Source: Cognatundibacterium jejuense
Lineage (GTDB): Bacteria; Pseudomonadota; Gammaproteobacteria; Burkholderiales; Burkholderiaceae_D
Assembly: GCF_014284255.1 (NCBI RefSeq)
Contig: NZ_JACOFV010000010.1
Coordinates: 1 to 64,000 of the forward strand
Reading direction: 5' to 3'
DNA length: 64,000 nt
Part shown: positions 55,554 to 64,000 of the stretch, one piece after another
Numbering within the stretch: the stretch's first letter is position 1
Layout: each line of letters starts with the position of its first letter
The notes under the pieces: model-generated
What the model was told of the DNA's origin: nothing
Database searches by the model: none
The model's input: the letters and a program-made list of their open reading frames with translations, nothing else
Position numbers and translations under genes: made by a program

Positions 55554-55757
55554 TTACACTTTGCTTTTTGCGTTGATAAGTTCAGATTTCCAGACTGGCA
55601 GACAGCGTGGACACAGGCAAGTCGCATCCGCCTTGATATTGGCATCTGGCAATAAAGACAAATCCATTGCAGGCACTACCATACACCAACAAGGCTGCTC
55701 TGATTTGTCTGCTACCGCACAAGTGAATTCTTGCTGACAGCGCTGGCAAATACTCAT
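55554..55757 (-). CDS. Cysteine-rich CWC-family small protein
   Basis: A 67-residue protein with CQRCQQEFTC at residues 4-13, PCWCM near 22-26 and CLCPRCL near 47-53: paired cysteines typical of the CWC family (named for its Cys-Trp-Cys), likely a zinc-binding knuckle. Function unknown. Its start overlaps the anti-sigma-like gene by 4 bases, so the two are coupled; folE begins 55 bases downstream. Confidence 0.85.
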   Translation of the reverse strand: MSICQRCQQEFTCAVADKSEQPCWCMVVPAMDLSLLPDANIKADATCLCPRCLPVWKSELINAKSKV

Positions 55758-55981
55758 TGCTGCCTATCTTTCGCATCAGGTTTTGCTGTCGGATCAACGT
55801 CGTGTGATACTTTGTGCATTGCTTTGCGTAGCAATTGCATCTGACCATTAAAATTGGTACAGGCGTCGCAAATCGACAAATGCATTTTTAAACGGGCACG
55901 TTCACTCACCGACAAAGGCCGATCTAGTCCCTCAGAGACGATTCGGTGTGCTTGTTTGCAAGAGTATAAGAAAAATCGCAT
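55754..55981 (-). CDS. Zinc-finger anti-sigma-factor-like protein
   Basis: A 75-residue cytosolic protein with the zf-HC2/ZAS pattern: CKQAHRIVSEG near residue 8 and H-x3-C-x2-C in HLSICDACTNF near residues 34-44. Such small proteins bind an ECF sigma factor and release it on redox or metal stress. It lacks a TM helix, so it is a soluble type. It starts 28 bases after the sigma-factor gene and overlaps the CWC gene, which supports a sigma/anti-sigma pair. Confidence 0.85.
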   Translation of the reverse strand: MRFFLYSCKQAHRIVSEGLDRPLSVSERARLKMHLSICDACTNFNGQMQLLRKAMHKVSHDVDPTAKPDAKDRQQ

Positions 55982-56009
55982 AAATTAGCTTCCTGTCTGG
56001 TTTCCTGTA

Positions 56010-56576
56010 TCAATGATTGCCAAACCAATTCAGGTCTAAACATTCACGTAGCCGAAGGCGGGCGCGATACAAGACCACCCATAGATTAGACGTAGTTAAA
56101 CCCAATTCCTTACAAATTTCTTCGGTATCAAGTTCCAGCCATTCGCGCATCATAAATACCCGTGCCGTTTTTTCAGGCAAATTTTCCAGACAAATTTCTA
56201 AAACCCGGAAAAAATCTTTTTGTTGCAGAGTTGATTCAGGCTCACCCCAGGCTGCTGGCATGTTAACAGTGTGACCGTTGGCTTTAAATAAACTATCAAT
56301 CAAATCTGTCTCAGACTCGTCGTCCGAAGTGTCGAGCGCGACTTCTCTTTTCAAGCTGCGGATATGGTCGATAATTTTAAATTTTAATATTCCGGTCACA
56401 TAAGTACGCAAACTTGATTGACCAGCAAAACTGTCGGGTTTTTCCAGCACAGCGAGCAAGGTTTCCTGTACGGCGTCTTCTGCCGCATTTTCATTTCGTA
56501 ACTGTAGCAGCGCGAATCGCAGTAACGCGGGACGCATACCTTCCAGTTGTTGATGCAGGTCGATTAAAGATGTCAT
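56010..56576 (-). CDS. ECF-type RNA polymerase sigma factor
   Basis: A 188-residue extracytoplasmic-function sigma factor. Region 2 (about 18-85) includes AEDAVQETLLAVLEKPDSF and the -10-reading KFKIIDHIRSLKRE; region 4 (about 125-185) includes LPEKTARVFMMREW and the helix-turn-helix ICKELGLTTSNLWVVLYRAR. The C-terminal CLDLNWF is seen in a known group (TIGR02943-like) that sits with zinc-finger proteins. The ATG at 56576 is preferred to a TTG at 56585. It is the first gene of a five-gene minus-strand run and divergent from argB. Confidence 0.92.
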   Translation of the reverse strand: MTSLIDLHQQLEGMRPALLRFALLQLRNENAAEDAVQETLLAVLEKPDSFAGQSSLRTYVTGILKFKIIDHIRSLKREVALDTSDDESETDLIDSLFKANGHTVNMPAAWGEPESTLQQKDFFRVLEICLENLPEKTARVFMMREWLELDTEEICKELGLTTSNLWVVLYRARLRLRECLDLNWFGNH

Positions 56577-56676
56577 AAAATTCAAAAAATGAATTGGCGC
56601 GGAAAAGCTAGCATTATCCTGTAAAATTCAGGCCTATCGAATAAACCCTTCATGATACCTTCAGGATACCGTCATT

Positions 56677-57600
56677 ATGAGCGATTTGAACGCAAACGCA
56701 GCAACACCAGTAGATAAATTAGCTGGCGTCGAACCCGTCATCAAAGCAGAGATCCTGGCAGAAGCGCTGCCGTATATCCGCAAATTCCACGGCAAAACCA
56801 TCGTCGTTAAATACGGCGGCAATGCAATGACCGAAGAACGTCTGAAACACGGCTTCGCACGCGACGTGATTTTGTTGAAACTGGTGGGTATGAACCCAGT
56901 GGTCGTCCATGGCGGTGGCCCGCAAATTGATAATGCGCTCAAAAAAATGGGCAAGCAGGGTAATTTTATCCAGGGTATGCGCATCACCGACGAAGAAACC
57001 ATGGAAGTTGTTGAATGGGTACTCGGCGGTGAAGTTCAACAAGATATCGTGATGTTGATTAATCACTATGGTGGTCAGGCGGTTGGTTTGACCGGCAAAG
57101 ACGGTGGTTTGATCCGCGCCCGCAAAATGCTGATGCCAGACCGCGAAAATCCGGGCGAAATGCTGGATATTGGTTATGTTGGTGAAATTGATGCCATCAA
57201 TCCAGCGGTGGTTAAGGCGCTGCAAGACGACGCGTTTATTCCTATCATCTCCCCTATCGGTTTTGGCGACGACGGTCAGGCATATAACATTAATGCCGAT
57301 CTGGTTGCAGGCAAGATTGCGGAAATCCTGAAAGCCGAAAAATTGATCATGATGACCAATATTCCTGGCGTGTTAGATAAGCAAGGTAATCTCGTGACAG
57401 ACTTGTCAGCACGTGAAATTGACGAGATGTTTGCTGATGGTACGATTTCCGGCGGTATGTTGCCGAAGATCTCGTCTGCGTTGGACGCAGCAAAATCTGG
57501 TGTAAACACAGTGCATATCATTGACGGCCGTATCGAGCATTCTTTGCTGTTGGAAGTGTTGACCGAGCAGGCGTTCGGTACCATGATCCGCAGTCATTAA
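56677..57600 (+). CDS. argB: Acetylglutamate kinase
   Basis: Phosphorylates N-acetylglutamate, the second step of arginine synthesis. The 307-residue amino-acid-kinase fold has VVKYGGNAM near residue 44, [17 protein letters not shown] near 75, [12 protein letters not shown] near 131, and the C-terminal [17 protein letters not shown] near 263. Length is slightly above the E. coli enzyme, as in the arginine-sensitive type of this group. No other arg gene is adjacent. Confidence 0.97.
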   Translation: MSDLNANAATPVDKLAGVEPVIKAEILAEALPYIRKFHGKTIVVKYGGNAMTEERLKHGFARDVILLKLVGMNPVVVHGGGPQIDNALKKMGKQGNFIQGMRITDEETMEVVEWVLGGEVQQDIVMLINHYGGQAVGLTGKDGGLIRARKMLMPDRENPGEMLDIGYVGEIDAINPAVVKALQDDAFIPIISPIGFGDDGQAYNINADLVAGKIAEILKAEKLIMMTNIPGVLDKQGNLVTDLSAREIDEMFADGTISGGMLPKISSALDAAKSGVNTVHIIDGRIEHSLLLEVLTEQAFGTMIRSH

Positions 57601-57682
57601 TTCGCACCGTTCATTTGCAAACTTTATCTCCTTTTACGTTTTTTGCGTCTCCAGGTCAAACACTCAGTAGCAGAGGTGTGCA

Positions 57683-58381
57683 ATGAAAAAGCAATCCTCT
57701 CTGGTCTGGCTGTTTGATCTCGACAATACGTTGCATAATGCTTCGCATGCGATCTTTCCGGCGATCAACCGGAACATGAATGCGTATATTGCTGACGTTC
57801 TTGGCGATGGTACCAACCCAGCTGATGAAGCCACCGTGAACGCCGTGCGGCAAGATTATTATCAGCGCTACGGTGTCACGATGCTGGGTATGGTCAGGCA
57901 TCATGGCGTCAAGGCCGAGGAGTTTCTGCAAGCCGCACATGCGTTTGATGATCTGCGTGCCATGATCCGGGCACAGCGTGGCCTGGTGCGTATTTTGCGC
58001 CGTCTTCCCGGTAAAAAAATATTATTTACGAATGCACCAAAAGACTATTCTCAGCGTGTGATGCGGCATTTGAAATTGCATCGACATTTTGATGCGCATA
58101 TCTCAGTTGAACAAATGCGGGTGCATGGTAAATTGCAACCCAAGCCATCACGACCGTTTTTGCATAAATTATTAGCAATGAATCGTCTGAGCGCCAAGCA
58201 ATGCGTGTTAGTTGAAGACAGTCTCGATAATCTGCGTGCCGCTAAAAGTGTAGGACTCCGCACGGTCTTAATTAAAGGCTACACGCCAGTACATTTACAC
58301 CAACGTCCGGCAGCGTGCGTTGATCTCAGCACAACATCGGTCTTAGGTCTGTCTCAGCGATATCGACAGTTTTTAGTATAA
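57683..58381 (+). CDS. HAD-family pyrimidine 5'-nucleotidase
   Basis: A 232-residue haloacid-dehalogenase hydrolase. Motif I is FDLDNTLHNASH near residues 12-23, with the Asp nucleophile; motif II is LFTNAPKDYS near 113; motif III/IV is VLVEDSLDNLRAAKSVG near 172-188. The layout matches the TIGR01993 pyrimidine 5'-nucleotidase group, which dephosphorylates UMP/CMP-like nucleotides. It follows argB by 82 bases; the two may share a transcript. Confidence 0.88.
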   Translation: MKKQSSLVWLFDLDNTLHNASHAIFPAINRNMNAYIADVLGDGTNPADEATVNAVRQDYYQRYGVTMLGMVRHHGVKAEEFLQAAHAFDDLRAMIRAQRGLVRILRRLPGKKILFTNAPKDYSQRVMRHLKLHRHFDAHISVEQMRVHGKLQPKPSRPFLHKLLAMNRLSAKQCVLVEDSLDNLRAAKSVGLRTVLIKGYTPVHLHQRPAACVDLSTTSVLGLSQRYRQFLV

Positions 58382-58614
58382 GTCGCGTGAAATAGACTAA
58401 GCTGATGAAATATGAACCGAAGTCAAGTTGAATATCTGACAGAATATTCTTTTTATCACTTCACATACATAGCCTGTTTCACATAAAATCTGGAGCCCGC
58501 ATCCGTAGATGGTGCGGAAGGCGTAGTTGGTCGACACTTCTGCAATGAACTGCAAAGTTGTGACCCATCAGCTTCAAATTATTCAATTTATTTAGTTACT
58601 CAGAACAAAGAAAA

Positions 58615-59190
58615 ATGGCAAGTACCAAACCTGGCGAGCGCAAATTACAGATACTTCAGACGCTGGCAAGCATGCTGGAAAACCCGAAAGGCGAAAAGAT
58701 CACCACGGCTGCCTTAGCCGCGAAGGTCGAAGTGTCTGAGGCCGCCTTGTATCGTCATTTCGCCAGTAAGGCACAAATGTTTGAAGGCCTGATTGAGTTT
58801 ATTGAGAGCTCGATTTTTGGCTTAATCAATCAGATCAGCGAACAACAAGAAGATGGTCTGCTACAGACGCAGGCGATTATCCAGATGTTGCTCAATTTCT
58901 CTGAACGTAATCCAGGCATGACCCGGGTGTTGATCGGTGACGTACTGGTCAATGAGGATGAGCGTCTGCAAGTACGTATGAATCAGTTGGCAGAACGCAT
59001 TGAAATGGCATTCAGGCAATCTTTACGTTTAGCCGCATCGCAAGGTCACCTGCCAGAGTCGGAAGCAACGGTACGTGCTTCTTTACTGTGCAGCTTTGTG
59101 CTTGGACGCTGGATGCGTTTTGCTAAAACTGGCTTTAAACAATTACCTACCGAACAGGCAGCATTGCAAATTGCGATGCTGTTGCGCTGA
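58615..59190 (+). CDS. slmA: Nucleoid occlusion factor SlmA
   Basis: A 191-residue TetR-fold protein that binds DNA sites around the chromosome and blocks FtsZ over the nucleoid. The helix-turn-helix is TTAALAAKVEVSEAALYRHFASKAQMFEGLIEFIE (shown in part: VSEAALYRHFASKAQMF) near residues 38-58, as in SlmA. The rest is the helical FtsZ-binding domain. It lies in its own transcription unit after a 233-base spacer. Confidence 0.92.
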   Translation: MASTKPGERKLQILQTLASMLENPKGEKITTAALAAKVEVSEAALYRHFASKAQMFEGLIEFIESSIFGLINQISEQQEDGLLQTQAIIQMLLNFSERNPGMTRVLIGDVLVNEDERLQVRMNQLAERIEMAFRQSLRLAASQGHLPESEATVRASLLCSFVLGRWMRFAKTGFKQLPTEQAALQIAMLLR

Positions 59191-59236
59191 GCCCGCAAAG
59201 CTCGCCATTTTTTCTGTTTCCGCAGTATGATGTGAC

Positions 59237-59256
59237 GGCGGCGCAAAAAGCGCCGC
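59237..59256 (+). other. GC-rich hairpin after slmA
   Basis: GCGGCGC (59238-59244) and GCGCCGC (59250-59256) form a strong 7-base stem with an AAAAA loop, 48 bases after slmA. No T run follows. It may stabilise or end the slmA mRNA. Confidence 0.5.
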
Positions 59257-59307
59257 ACCTCTGACATTATAAAATTACACAGTAGTAAACTGTGACAGGA
59301 GACAGAA

Positions 59308-59787
59308 ATGAAACTATCTGATAGCCATCTCGATGGCAACCAGGATGCACAAAACCGACGGCGACAAATCGATTTATTGCTGAGCAAATATGCCGAAAGC
59401 CATTTGCATCCGACCAATGAAATCATTCATTGCATTTGCGTACCCGCCATCGTGTTTTCATTTTTAGGCATGATCTGGTCAGCACATCCTTTAGCAGCTT
59501 GCGCTGCAGTCATGACTAGCCTGATTTACTATTTCTTTTTATCCGTTCGTTTTGCAATTGGCATGCTAGTCATGTCGGCAGCGATGCTGGTGATTTTGCA
59601 GCTATTGCCGCAAGCGCATATCTGGAAGCTGTCGTTGCTGATTTTTGTTATTGCGTGGATAGGGCAGTTTATTGGGCACAAAATTGAAGGAAAGAAACCT
59701 TCATTCTTTGAGGATCTGCGTTTTTTATTGATTGGCCCTTTATTCGTCCTTGGGTTTCTATACCGTCGCTTGAATATCAAGTATTGA
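59308..59787 (+). CDS. Mpo1-like (DUF962) membrane protein
   Basis: A 159-residue protein with about four hydrophobic helices (about 44-60, 64-82, 90-107, 112-128). HLHPTNEIIHCICVPAIVFSFLG near residues 31-53 is the conserved His motif of the Mpo1/YGL010w family, whose yeast member is an iron-dependent dioxygenase of 2-hydroxy fatty acids. GHKIEGKKPSFFEDLRFLLIGP (shown in part: GHKIEGKKPSFFED) is the second conserved block. The bacterial role is unproven. AGGAG precedes the ATG. Confidence 0.88.
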   Translation: MKLSDSHLDGNQDAQNRRRQIDLLLSKYAESHLHPTNEIIHCICVPAIVFSFLGMIWSAHPLAACAAVMTSLIYYFFLSVRFAIGMLVMSAAMLVILQLLPQAHIWKLSLLIFVIAWIGQFIGHKIEGKKPSFFEDLRFLLIGPLFVLGFLYRRLNIKY

Positions 59788-59806
59788 AATTCTGTTGAAA
59801 GACGAT

Positions 59807-59835
59807 TGCTACCAGCATTGCACGTGCTGGTAGCA
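59807..59835. terminator. Inverted repeat between convergent genes
   Basis: TGCTACCAGCA (59807-59817) and TGCTGGTAGCA (59825-59835) form a perfect 11-base stem with a 7-base loop, between the Mpo1-like gene and the opposing GGDEF gene. T runs are missing, so it is a probable but not standard two-way terminator. Confidence 0.65.
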
Positions 59836-59845
59836 TGCAGATAAT

Positions 59846-61144
59846 TTAGAGTATCAAGTCCGCTTCGCCCATACTATTCGAGTCATAGAGGCACCAGGTA
59901 TTTCTACCAGCTTGCTTGGCTGCTTTGAGTGCCACATCGGCCAGATGTAAAAACAAGCGTTGGTCAACAGCATGTAAAGGGCAACATGCAATGCCTATGC
60001 TGCCGGTTACAATAAAATGTTTGCCATCGAGCGTCAGCGGTTTTTGCATCGCGGCGACCAAACGTTCTGCGAGGCTTTTTACGGTGTCGAGTTTTTCTAC
60101 CCGCGGCAATATTGCCGCAAATTCATCGGCATCGACCCGGCATAACGTATCCGTACTGCGTAACACTTCCGACAAACGTTGCGCCATAATGGTCAGAATT
60201 TGATCACAGGCGTCGTATCCGTAGGTGTCGCTAATGCTTTTAAAATGATCCAGATCGATAAACATCAATGCCATCATTTCGTGATTGGCAACGGAATCTT
60301 CGAGATTATTTGTCAGCAATCTGTGGAAGAAATGGCGGTTTGGTAGCTTGGTCAGGCTATCGTGGTTTTCTAAAATGCTCAAGCGGCTTTCTGCTTCGCG
60401 TCGCTCATGCGCTTCGCTATGCATATCCGCTTCCCATGCTTCCATCCGCGCAAGCATCAGGTTGAAGTACATACTTAAATTACTCAGATCGCCTGTCGTT
60501 TCTACCGATGCACGAATACTATAGTCCCCCGTGCTTGCAACTTTTTCTGCAACATCAGCAAGACTCAATGCTGGTTGCAATAAACGCATTTGCTTCTTGG
60601 TTAGTATATAGGCTGTCACGATGGTAATCGCGATGAAACCGACCAGGAAACAAATGAAAAGTTGAATGATCTGACGATACAAAGGCATTGTCCGGCTTTG
60701 TACAACCAATTGTCCATGTATGCCGCTATTGTCAGCAATCGGTGTGCTGATCAAAATATTGCCAGGATAAAAAACGAAACTAGAAGTCTGTTGAGGAACA
60801 ATATCCGGATAATTATCAGTGTTAACTAAGCTACCATTGCCTGACGACAAAATAGGATGTCCTTTATTGTCATACAGGGTGATCGTCAATATTTCGTGAT
60901 CACCCGCAGTGTTCAACACCAGATTTTGCATGCCACGAGTATCACCCGCAATGAGTCGATCGGAAAGGTTATTTCCCAGCATGACTGATTTAAGCAGCAA
61001 TTCGCTGTGCATTTGCTTATAGACTTCAAAGCCTGCAATAAAGGTACTTAACAGCAGCGCAGCACCCATTGCCAGACTCAATGCGAGCAAGTGTTGTCTG
61101 AAAATAGACGGTGCGATCGGAGCGTGTAAGTGATTATTTTCCAT
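59846..61144 (-). CDS. Membrane protein with degenerate GGDEF domain
   Basis: A 432-residue protein: TM1 at about 15-38, a periplasmic sensor at about 40-155, TM2 at about 160-182, HAMP (about 183-240) and a GGDEF-fold domain (about 265-425). The metal-site FIDLDHFK is kept, but the signature GGDEF reads DADEF (in CRVDADEFAA), so cyclase activity is unlikely. The I-site RSTD five residues before it is intact, so the domain may bind cyclic di-GMP as a receptor. No EAL domain is attached. It is convergent with the Mpo1-like gene. Confidence 0.88.
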   Translation of the reverse strand: MENNHLHAPIAPSIFRQHLLALSLAMGAALLLSTFIAGFEVYKQMHSELLLKSVMLGNNLSDRLIAGDTRGMQNLVLNTAGDHEILTITLYDNKGHPILSSGNGSLVNTDNYPDIVPQQTSSFVFYPGNILISTPIADNSGIHGQLVVQSRTMPLYRQIIQLFICFLVGFIAITIVTAYILTKKQMRLLQPALSLADVAEKVASTGDYSIRASVETTGDLSNLSMYFNLMLARMEAWEADMHSEAHERREAESRLSILENHDSLTKLPNRHFFHRLLTNNLEDSVANHEMMALMFIDLDHFKSISDTYGYDACDQILTIMAQRLSEVLRSTDTLCRVDADEFAAILPRVEKLDTVKSLAERLVAAMQKPLTLDGKHFIVTGSIGIACCPLHAVDQRLFLHLADVALKAAKQAGRNTWCLYDSNSMGEADLIL

Positions 61145-61483
61145 CTGATTGTCTAATTTTTAGGCATCAATACCATAAAGGTGAAGTATTTACGTGTTTG
61201 CTTTGCAAAAGCGACGTTTCTGGAGACTTCGTTATACTAATTCTTGTCGGTATCTTAACTGCTTGGAATAGTTTTGCGTAAGTTTTCACTGAGAGCAAGA
61301 AGAATTCCAATTCTTAATCGGCGCAACAAGCATTTGTCGTATCTACACACTTTATAGGTGCCAGGTTGTTTTTTAAATGGGAAATTTGTCGTGATGCCAT
61401 ATCGTACTTAAAAATTTGTCATCTGATGCAAAGCTGCTCATCTGCGAGTAAACTTCGACACAAGTCCATGTTTAAGAAAAATC
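61145..61483. other. Divergent intergenic region
   Basis: About 340 bases between the minus-strand GGDEF gene and the plus-strand pabB gene. No gene or tRNA seen. It should carry promoters for both sides. Confidence 0.5.
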
Positions 61484-63379
61484 GTGTCTTCAATTTTTGA
61501 TAGTTTGATGGTTGCCACGCAATTGCAGAAGGCAAACCAGGCATTTGTACTGCTCGACGACGCTCTTGCTGAGTCGGCACAGTCGCGGCTCTATGTTGAT
61601 TTGCAACAGGTATTACTATGTGCAGAGAAAACGCAATGGCCTACGTTGATAGAAGGTCTCGAACAGGCATTGCAACAAGGCTACTATGCGGTGAGCTTGT
61701 TGTCGTATGAAACTGGCGCGCAGTTACAGAACATTCAAGAACGTGAGACGCCTGCTATTTCAAAAATTCTGCTGTTTAAAACCTGCTATCAATTAAATCA
61801 AGATGAGGTAGTAGCGTTTCTCACGCATATGGCTGACGGTGAGCAAGATCAGCATCATGCAACTGCGGGTATCGCGCATATTCGAGCTAACGTCAATGAA
61901 GCTCAATTTGATGCAGGGATTGCGAAAGTGCAGGCGTATATCGCCGCCGGGGACACGTATCAGGTGAATTACACCTATCGATTACATTTTGATGCGTATG
62001 GCAGCCCTTTACACTTGTATCGTCGCTTACGTGAGCGCCAGCCAGTGCCCTATGGCGCTTTGATTGTGTTGCCGGATGGCGAGGCGGTGGTTTCTATGTC
62101 GCCAGAATTATTTGTACGTCACAGCAAGGGGCAATTACAAGCTCGCCCCATGAAGGGTACAGCCGCAGCGACTGGTGACGCAGTACAGGATCAGTCAATC
62201 GCCGCAGAATTGGCAGCCGATATGAAGAACCGTGCTGAGAATCTGATGATCGTTGATTTGCTACGCAACGATCTTGGGCGTATCGCGGAAACCGGCACTG
62301 TCAGCGTTCCTAAACTGTTTGAAGTCACACGCTTTTCCAGCGTCTTGCAAATGACATCAACTGTGAATGCGCAATTACGCAAAGACTTAACACTGGTGGA
62401 TATTTTGACTGCGTTATTTCCGTGTGGTTCGATTACCGGTGCACCCAAGCATCGTACGATGGAAATCATACGTGAAATCGAATCTGCACCGCGTGATTTA
62501 TATACCGGTGCGATAGGTTGGTTTGATCCACCGGCGAAAGAACTGCGCATGCAACAAATACCCGGCGATTTTTGTTTGTCAGTACCAATCCGTACTTTGC
62601 AATTACAAGCGCCTGATACAGCGCATGCGCTTCAAATCCGACATGGTGTCATGGGTGTAGGTGCAGGCATTGTCTACGATAGTGTCGCCAGTGATGAGTT
62701 TGCGGAGTGCCAGCTCAAAGCACGTTTTCTGACTGGTTTGCAAGCATCGTTTGAATTATTCGAAACCATGTACGCAACGCATGAAGATGGCTGTCGTCGC
62801 CGTTATCAACACTTACAACGCTTACGGCACTCCGCTGAATATTTTGGCTTTAAATGGGACGAAACTGAAATCACACACCAGCTGCAACAAGCCTGTGACG
62901 AACTGCTCCCCCAAACGCCGTATCGTCTACGTTTAAGCATCAATCCGAACGGGCAGGTCTCGGTCAACACTGGCGTATTAACACCTTTTGATTCGCGGCC
63001 TCAGGTTTTAATGGCAGAAACCATGACCCGTAGCCGGAATTTATTTCTGCAACACAAAACCAGCCTGAGACAGCAATACGATGCTGCCTGGAAAACCGCC
63101 GAACAACGCGGTGCGTTTGATATGCTGTTTTTCAACGAGCACGGTTGTCTGACAGAAGGCGGGCGCAGCAACGTGCTATTGCAGATTAATGGACGTTGGT
63201 ACACACCACCCTTATCCGATGGCGTATTGCCAGGCATTATGCGTGGTGAACTATTGAATGATCCTCGCTATCGCTTATCTGAAAAATCGTTAACACGGGA
63301 TGATTTACAACATGCTCAACAAATCATGCTCTGCAATTCACTCAGGGGAGTGTTTAGTGTGGACTTCGTGTCTGGCTAG
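61484..63379 (+). CDS. pabB: Aminodeoxychorismate synthase I / lyase fusion (PabB-PabC)
   Basis: A 631-residue two-domain protein for p-aminobenzoate, a folate precursor. The N-terminal chorismate-binding domain (about 130-415) has DTYQVNYTYRL, VSMSPELFVRH, RPMKGTAAATGD, FPCGSITGAPKHRTMEII (shown in part: CGSITGAPKHRT) and GVGAGIVYDS. The C-terminal class IV aminotransferase-type lyase (about 420-630) has LQHKTSLRQ with the likely PLP lysine and LTEGGRSNVLL. Fusion of both steps in one chain is known in this group. The start is a GTG at 61484 with a weak ribosome site; an ATG at 61508 is possible. Confidence 0.93.
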   Translation: MSSIFDSLMVATQLQKANQAFVLLDDALAESAQSRLYVDLQQVLLCAEKTQWPTLIEGLEQALQQGYYAVSLLSYETGAQLQNIQERETPAISKILLFKTCYQLNQDEVVAFLTHMADGEQDQHHATAGIAHIRANVNEAQFDAGIAKVQAYIAAGDTYQVNYTYRLHFDAYGSPLHLYRRLRERQPVPYGALIVLPDGEAVVSMSPELFVRHSKGQLQARPMKGTAAATGDAVQDQSIAAELAADMKNRAENLMIVDLLRNDLGRIAETGTVSVPKLFEVTRFSSVLQMTSTVNAQLRKDLTLVDILTALFPCGSITGAPKHRTMEIIREIESAPRDLYTGAIGWFDPPAKELRMQQIPGDFCLSVPIRTLQLQAPDTAHALQIRHGVMGVGAGIVYDSVASDEFAECQLKARFLTGLQASFELFETMYATHEDGCRRRYQHLQRLRHSAEYFGFKWDETEITHQLQQACDELLPQTPYRLRLSINPNGQVSVNTGVLTPFDSRPQVLMAETMTRSRNLFLQHKTSLRQQYDAAWKTAEQRGAFDMLFFNEHGCLTEGGRSNVLLQINGRWYTPPLSDGVLPGIMRGELLNDPRYRLSEKSLTRDDLQHAQQIMLCNSLRGVFSVDFVSG

Positions 63380-63425
63380 TTACACGAGTAATGTGAAATA
63401 AGCTGATATAGCGCAATCCTGTTTC

Positions 63426-63466
63426 AAAAAGCACAGTCTGGGTGAGTCCCCGTTTGTGCTTTTTTC
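63426..63466 (+). terminator. Terminator after pabB
   Basis: AAAAAGCACA (63426-63435) and TGTGCTTTTTT (63455-63465) form a stem with a 19-base loop, ending in a T run. It lies about 50 bases after the pabB stop. Confidence 0.85.
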
Positions 63467-63537
63467 ACGTCGGGGGTACACTCGAAAATCAGGGCAGGAA
63501 CATGCCCACATCATTCATTACCTCCGGAGACCTACCC

Positions 63538-64000
63538 ATGAAGAAACGTTTTGTTCTGGCGGCGCTGCCTGCCTTAATGTCTTTGCTTTTAAGTACTCCA
63601 GCGTGGTCACAGATCAAGGTGGGGGTCAACGTATCAGCGACCGGTGCTGGCGCCTCGTTGGGTATTCCTGAAAAAAATACTTTTGCATTATTGCCCAAAG
63701 AAATTGCGGGAAGAAAAGTCGAGTACATCATTCTCGATGATGCCTCTGACACCACGACAGCAGTCAAAAACGCACGCAAATTAATTTCCGAAGACAAGGT
63801 CGATTTGTTGATAGGCTCGACGATTGCACCTCCATCATTAGCGATGATAGATGTGGCTGCAGAGAGCGAAACACCGATGATCTCTATGGCAGCATCGGCC
63901 TCCATCATTGCACCTATGGATGCCAAACGTTCATGGGTGTTTAAAACGCCACAAAATGATTCGCATATGTCGACCGCGATTATCAGTCACATGGCTGACA
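63538..64000 (+). CDS. Branched-chain amino-acid ABC transporter binding protein, N-terminal part
   Basis: An open frame of 154 codons running off the window end. GGAGA precedes the ATG by 7 bases. A signal peptide (about 1-24, ending PAWSQ) leads to a LivJ-type periplasmic binding fold: IKVGVNVSATGAGASLGIPE at the mature N terminus, EYIILDDASDTTTAVKNARKL (shown in part: DDASDTTTAVKNAR) near residue 67, and LLIGSTIAPPSLAM near residue 94. It would bind branched-chain amino acids or a related ligand. Permease and ATPase genes, if linked, lie beyond the window. Confidence 0.9.
   Translation, partial: MKKRFVLAALPALMSLLLSTPAWSQIKVGVNVSATGAGASLGIPEKNTFALLPKEIAGRKVEYIILDDASDTTTAVKNARKLISEDKVDLLIGSTIAPPSLAMIDVAAESETPMISMAASASIIAPMDAKRSWVFKTPQNDSHMSTAIISHMAD

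Overview
The window reads as an ordinary chromosomal segment of a betaproteobacterium of the order Burkholderiales, most likely family Oxalobacteraceae (an Undibacterium- or Herminiimonas-like genome; the genus is only a guess). Reasons: the proteobacterial (betaproteobacterial-type) GshA, the metX-metW pair, a mannose-type PTS IIA protein next to HPr and enzyme I, gatCAB divergent from mreBCD-mrdA-rodA-rlpA, the SlmA and DUF1289 families, and moderate base composition with AT-rich spacers. No phage, CRISPR array, tRNA or large mobile island is visible. The only mobile element is one decayed insertion sequence.

Layout. 1-80: 3' end of a 5S rRNA gene and its terminator, the end of an rrn operon. 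488-2042: a DnaQ-like exonuclease, then about 1 kb without a convincing gene. 2058-7000: a hydroxyisobutyrate-dehydrogenase-like reductase, isocitrate lyase, an exported GIN-domain protein and an orphan sugar-binding protein. 7164-14579: single genes for a HI0933-type flavoprotein, PilZ protein, YbaK deacylase, DUF1289 protein, MBL hydrolase, dienoyl-CoA-isomerase-like crotonase, nitronate monooxygenase, an alpha carbonic anhydrase with a charged linker, and a 54-residue lipoprotein. 14612-21683: a chemotaxis receptor, DUF2520 protein, diguanylate cyclase, glycine-zipper protein, MAPEG protein, AI-2E-family exporter and ABM monooxygenase.

21825-28890: gshA-gshB, then the regulatory PTS proteins (IIA-Man, HPr, EI), then metX-metW behind a strong SAM-II riboswitch candidate. 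28974-36550: an M48 protease, a TonB-dependent receptor behind two LacI-type operators, a lipoprotein 5'-nucleotidase, exonuclease III and the decayed IS. 36563-41082 (minus): gatC, gatA, an exported protein of unknown function, gatB and pyrE. 41552-48860 (plus): the cell-shape cluster mreB, mreC, mreD, mrdA, rodA, rlpA. 48898-54202: rsmI divergent from yraN-diaA-dolP (the same neighbours as in E. coli), then lemA and an M48 protease.

54325-56576 (minus) is the most unusual gene set: an ECF sigma factor, zinc-finger anti-sigma-like protein, CWC protein, GTP cyclohydrolase I and a BLUF blue-light sensor, all on one strand with short gaps. 56677-64000 holds argB, a HAD nucleotidase, slmA, an Mpo1-like protein, a degenerate GGDEF protein, a PabB-PabC fusion, and the start of an amino-acid ABC-transporter binding protein cut by the window end.

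Best candidates for something new are the sigma-folE-BLUF cluster, the variant SAM-II riboswitch in a betaproteobacterium, the paired LacI operators before the TonB receptor, the DADEF protein that keeps its I-site, and short tandem repeats that span stop codons. All functional calls come from reading motifs by eye; no database search was run.
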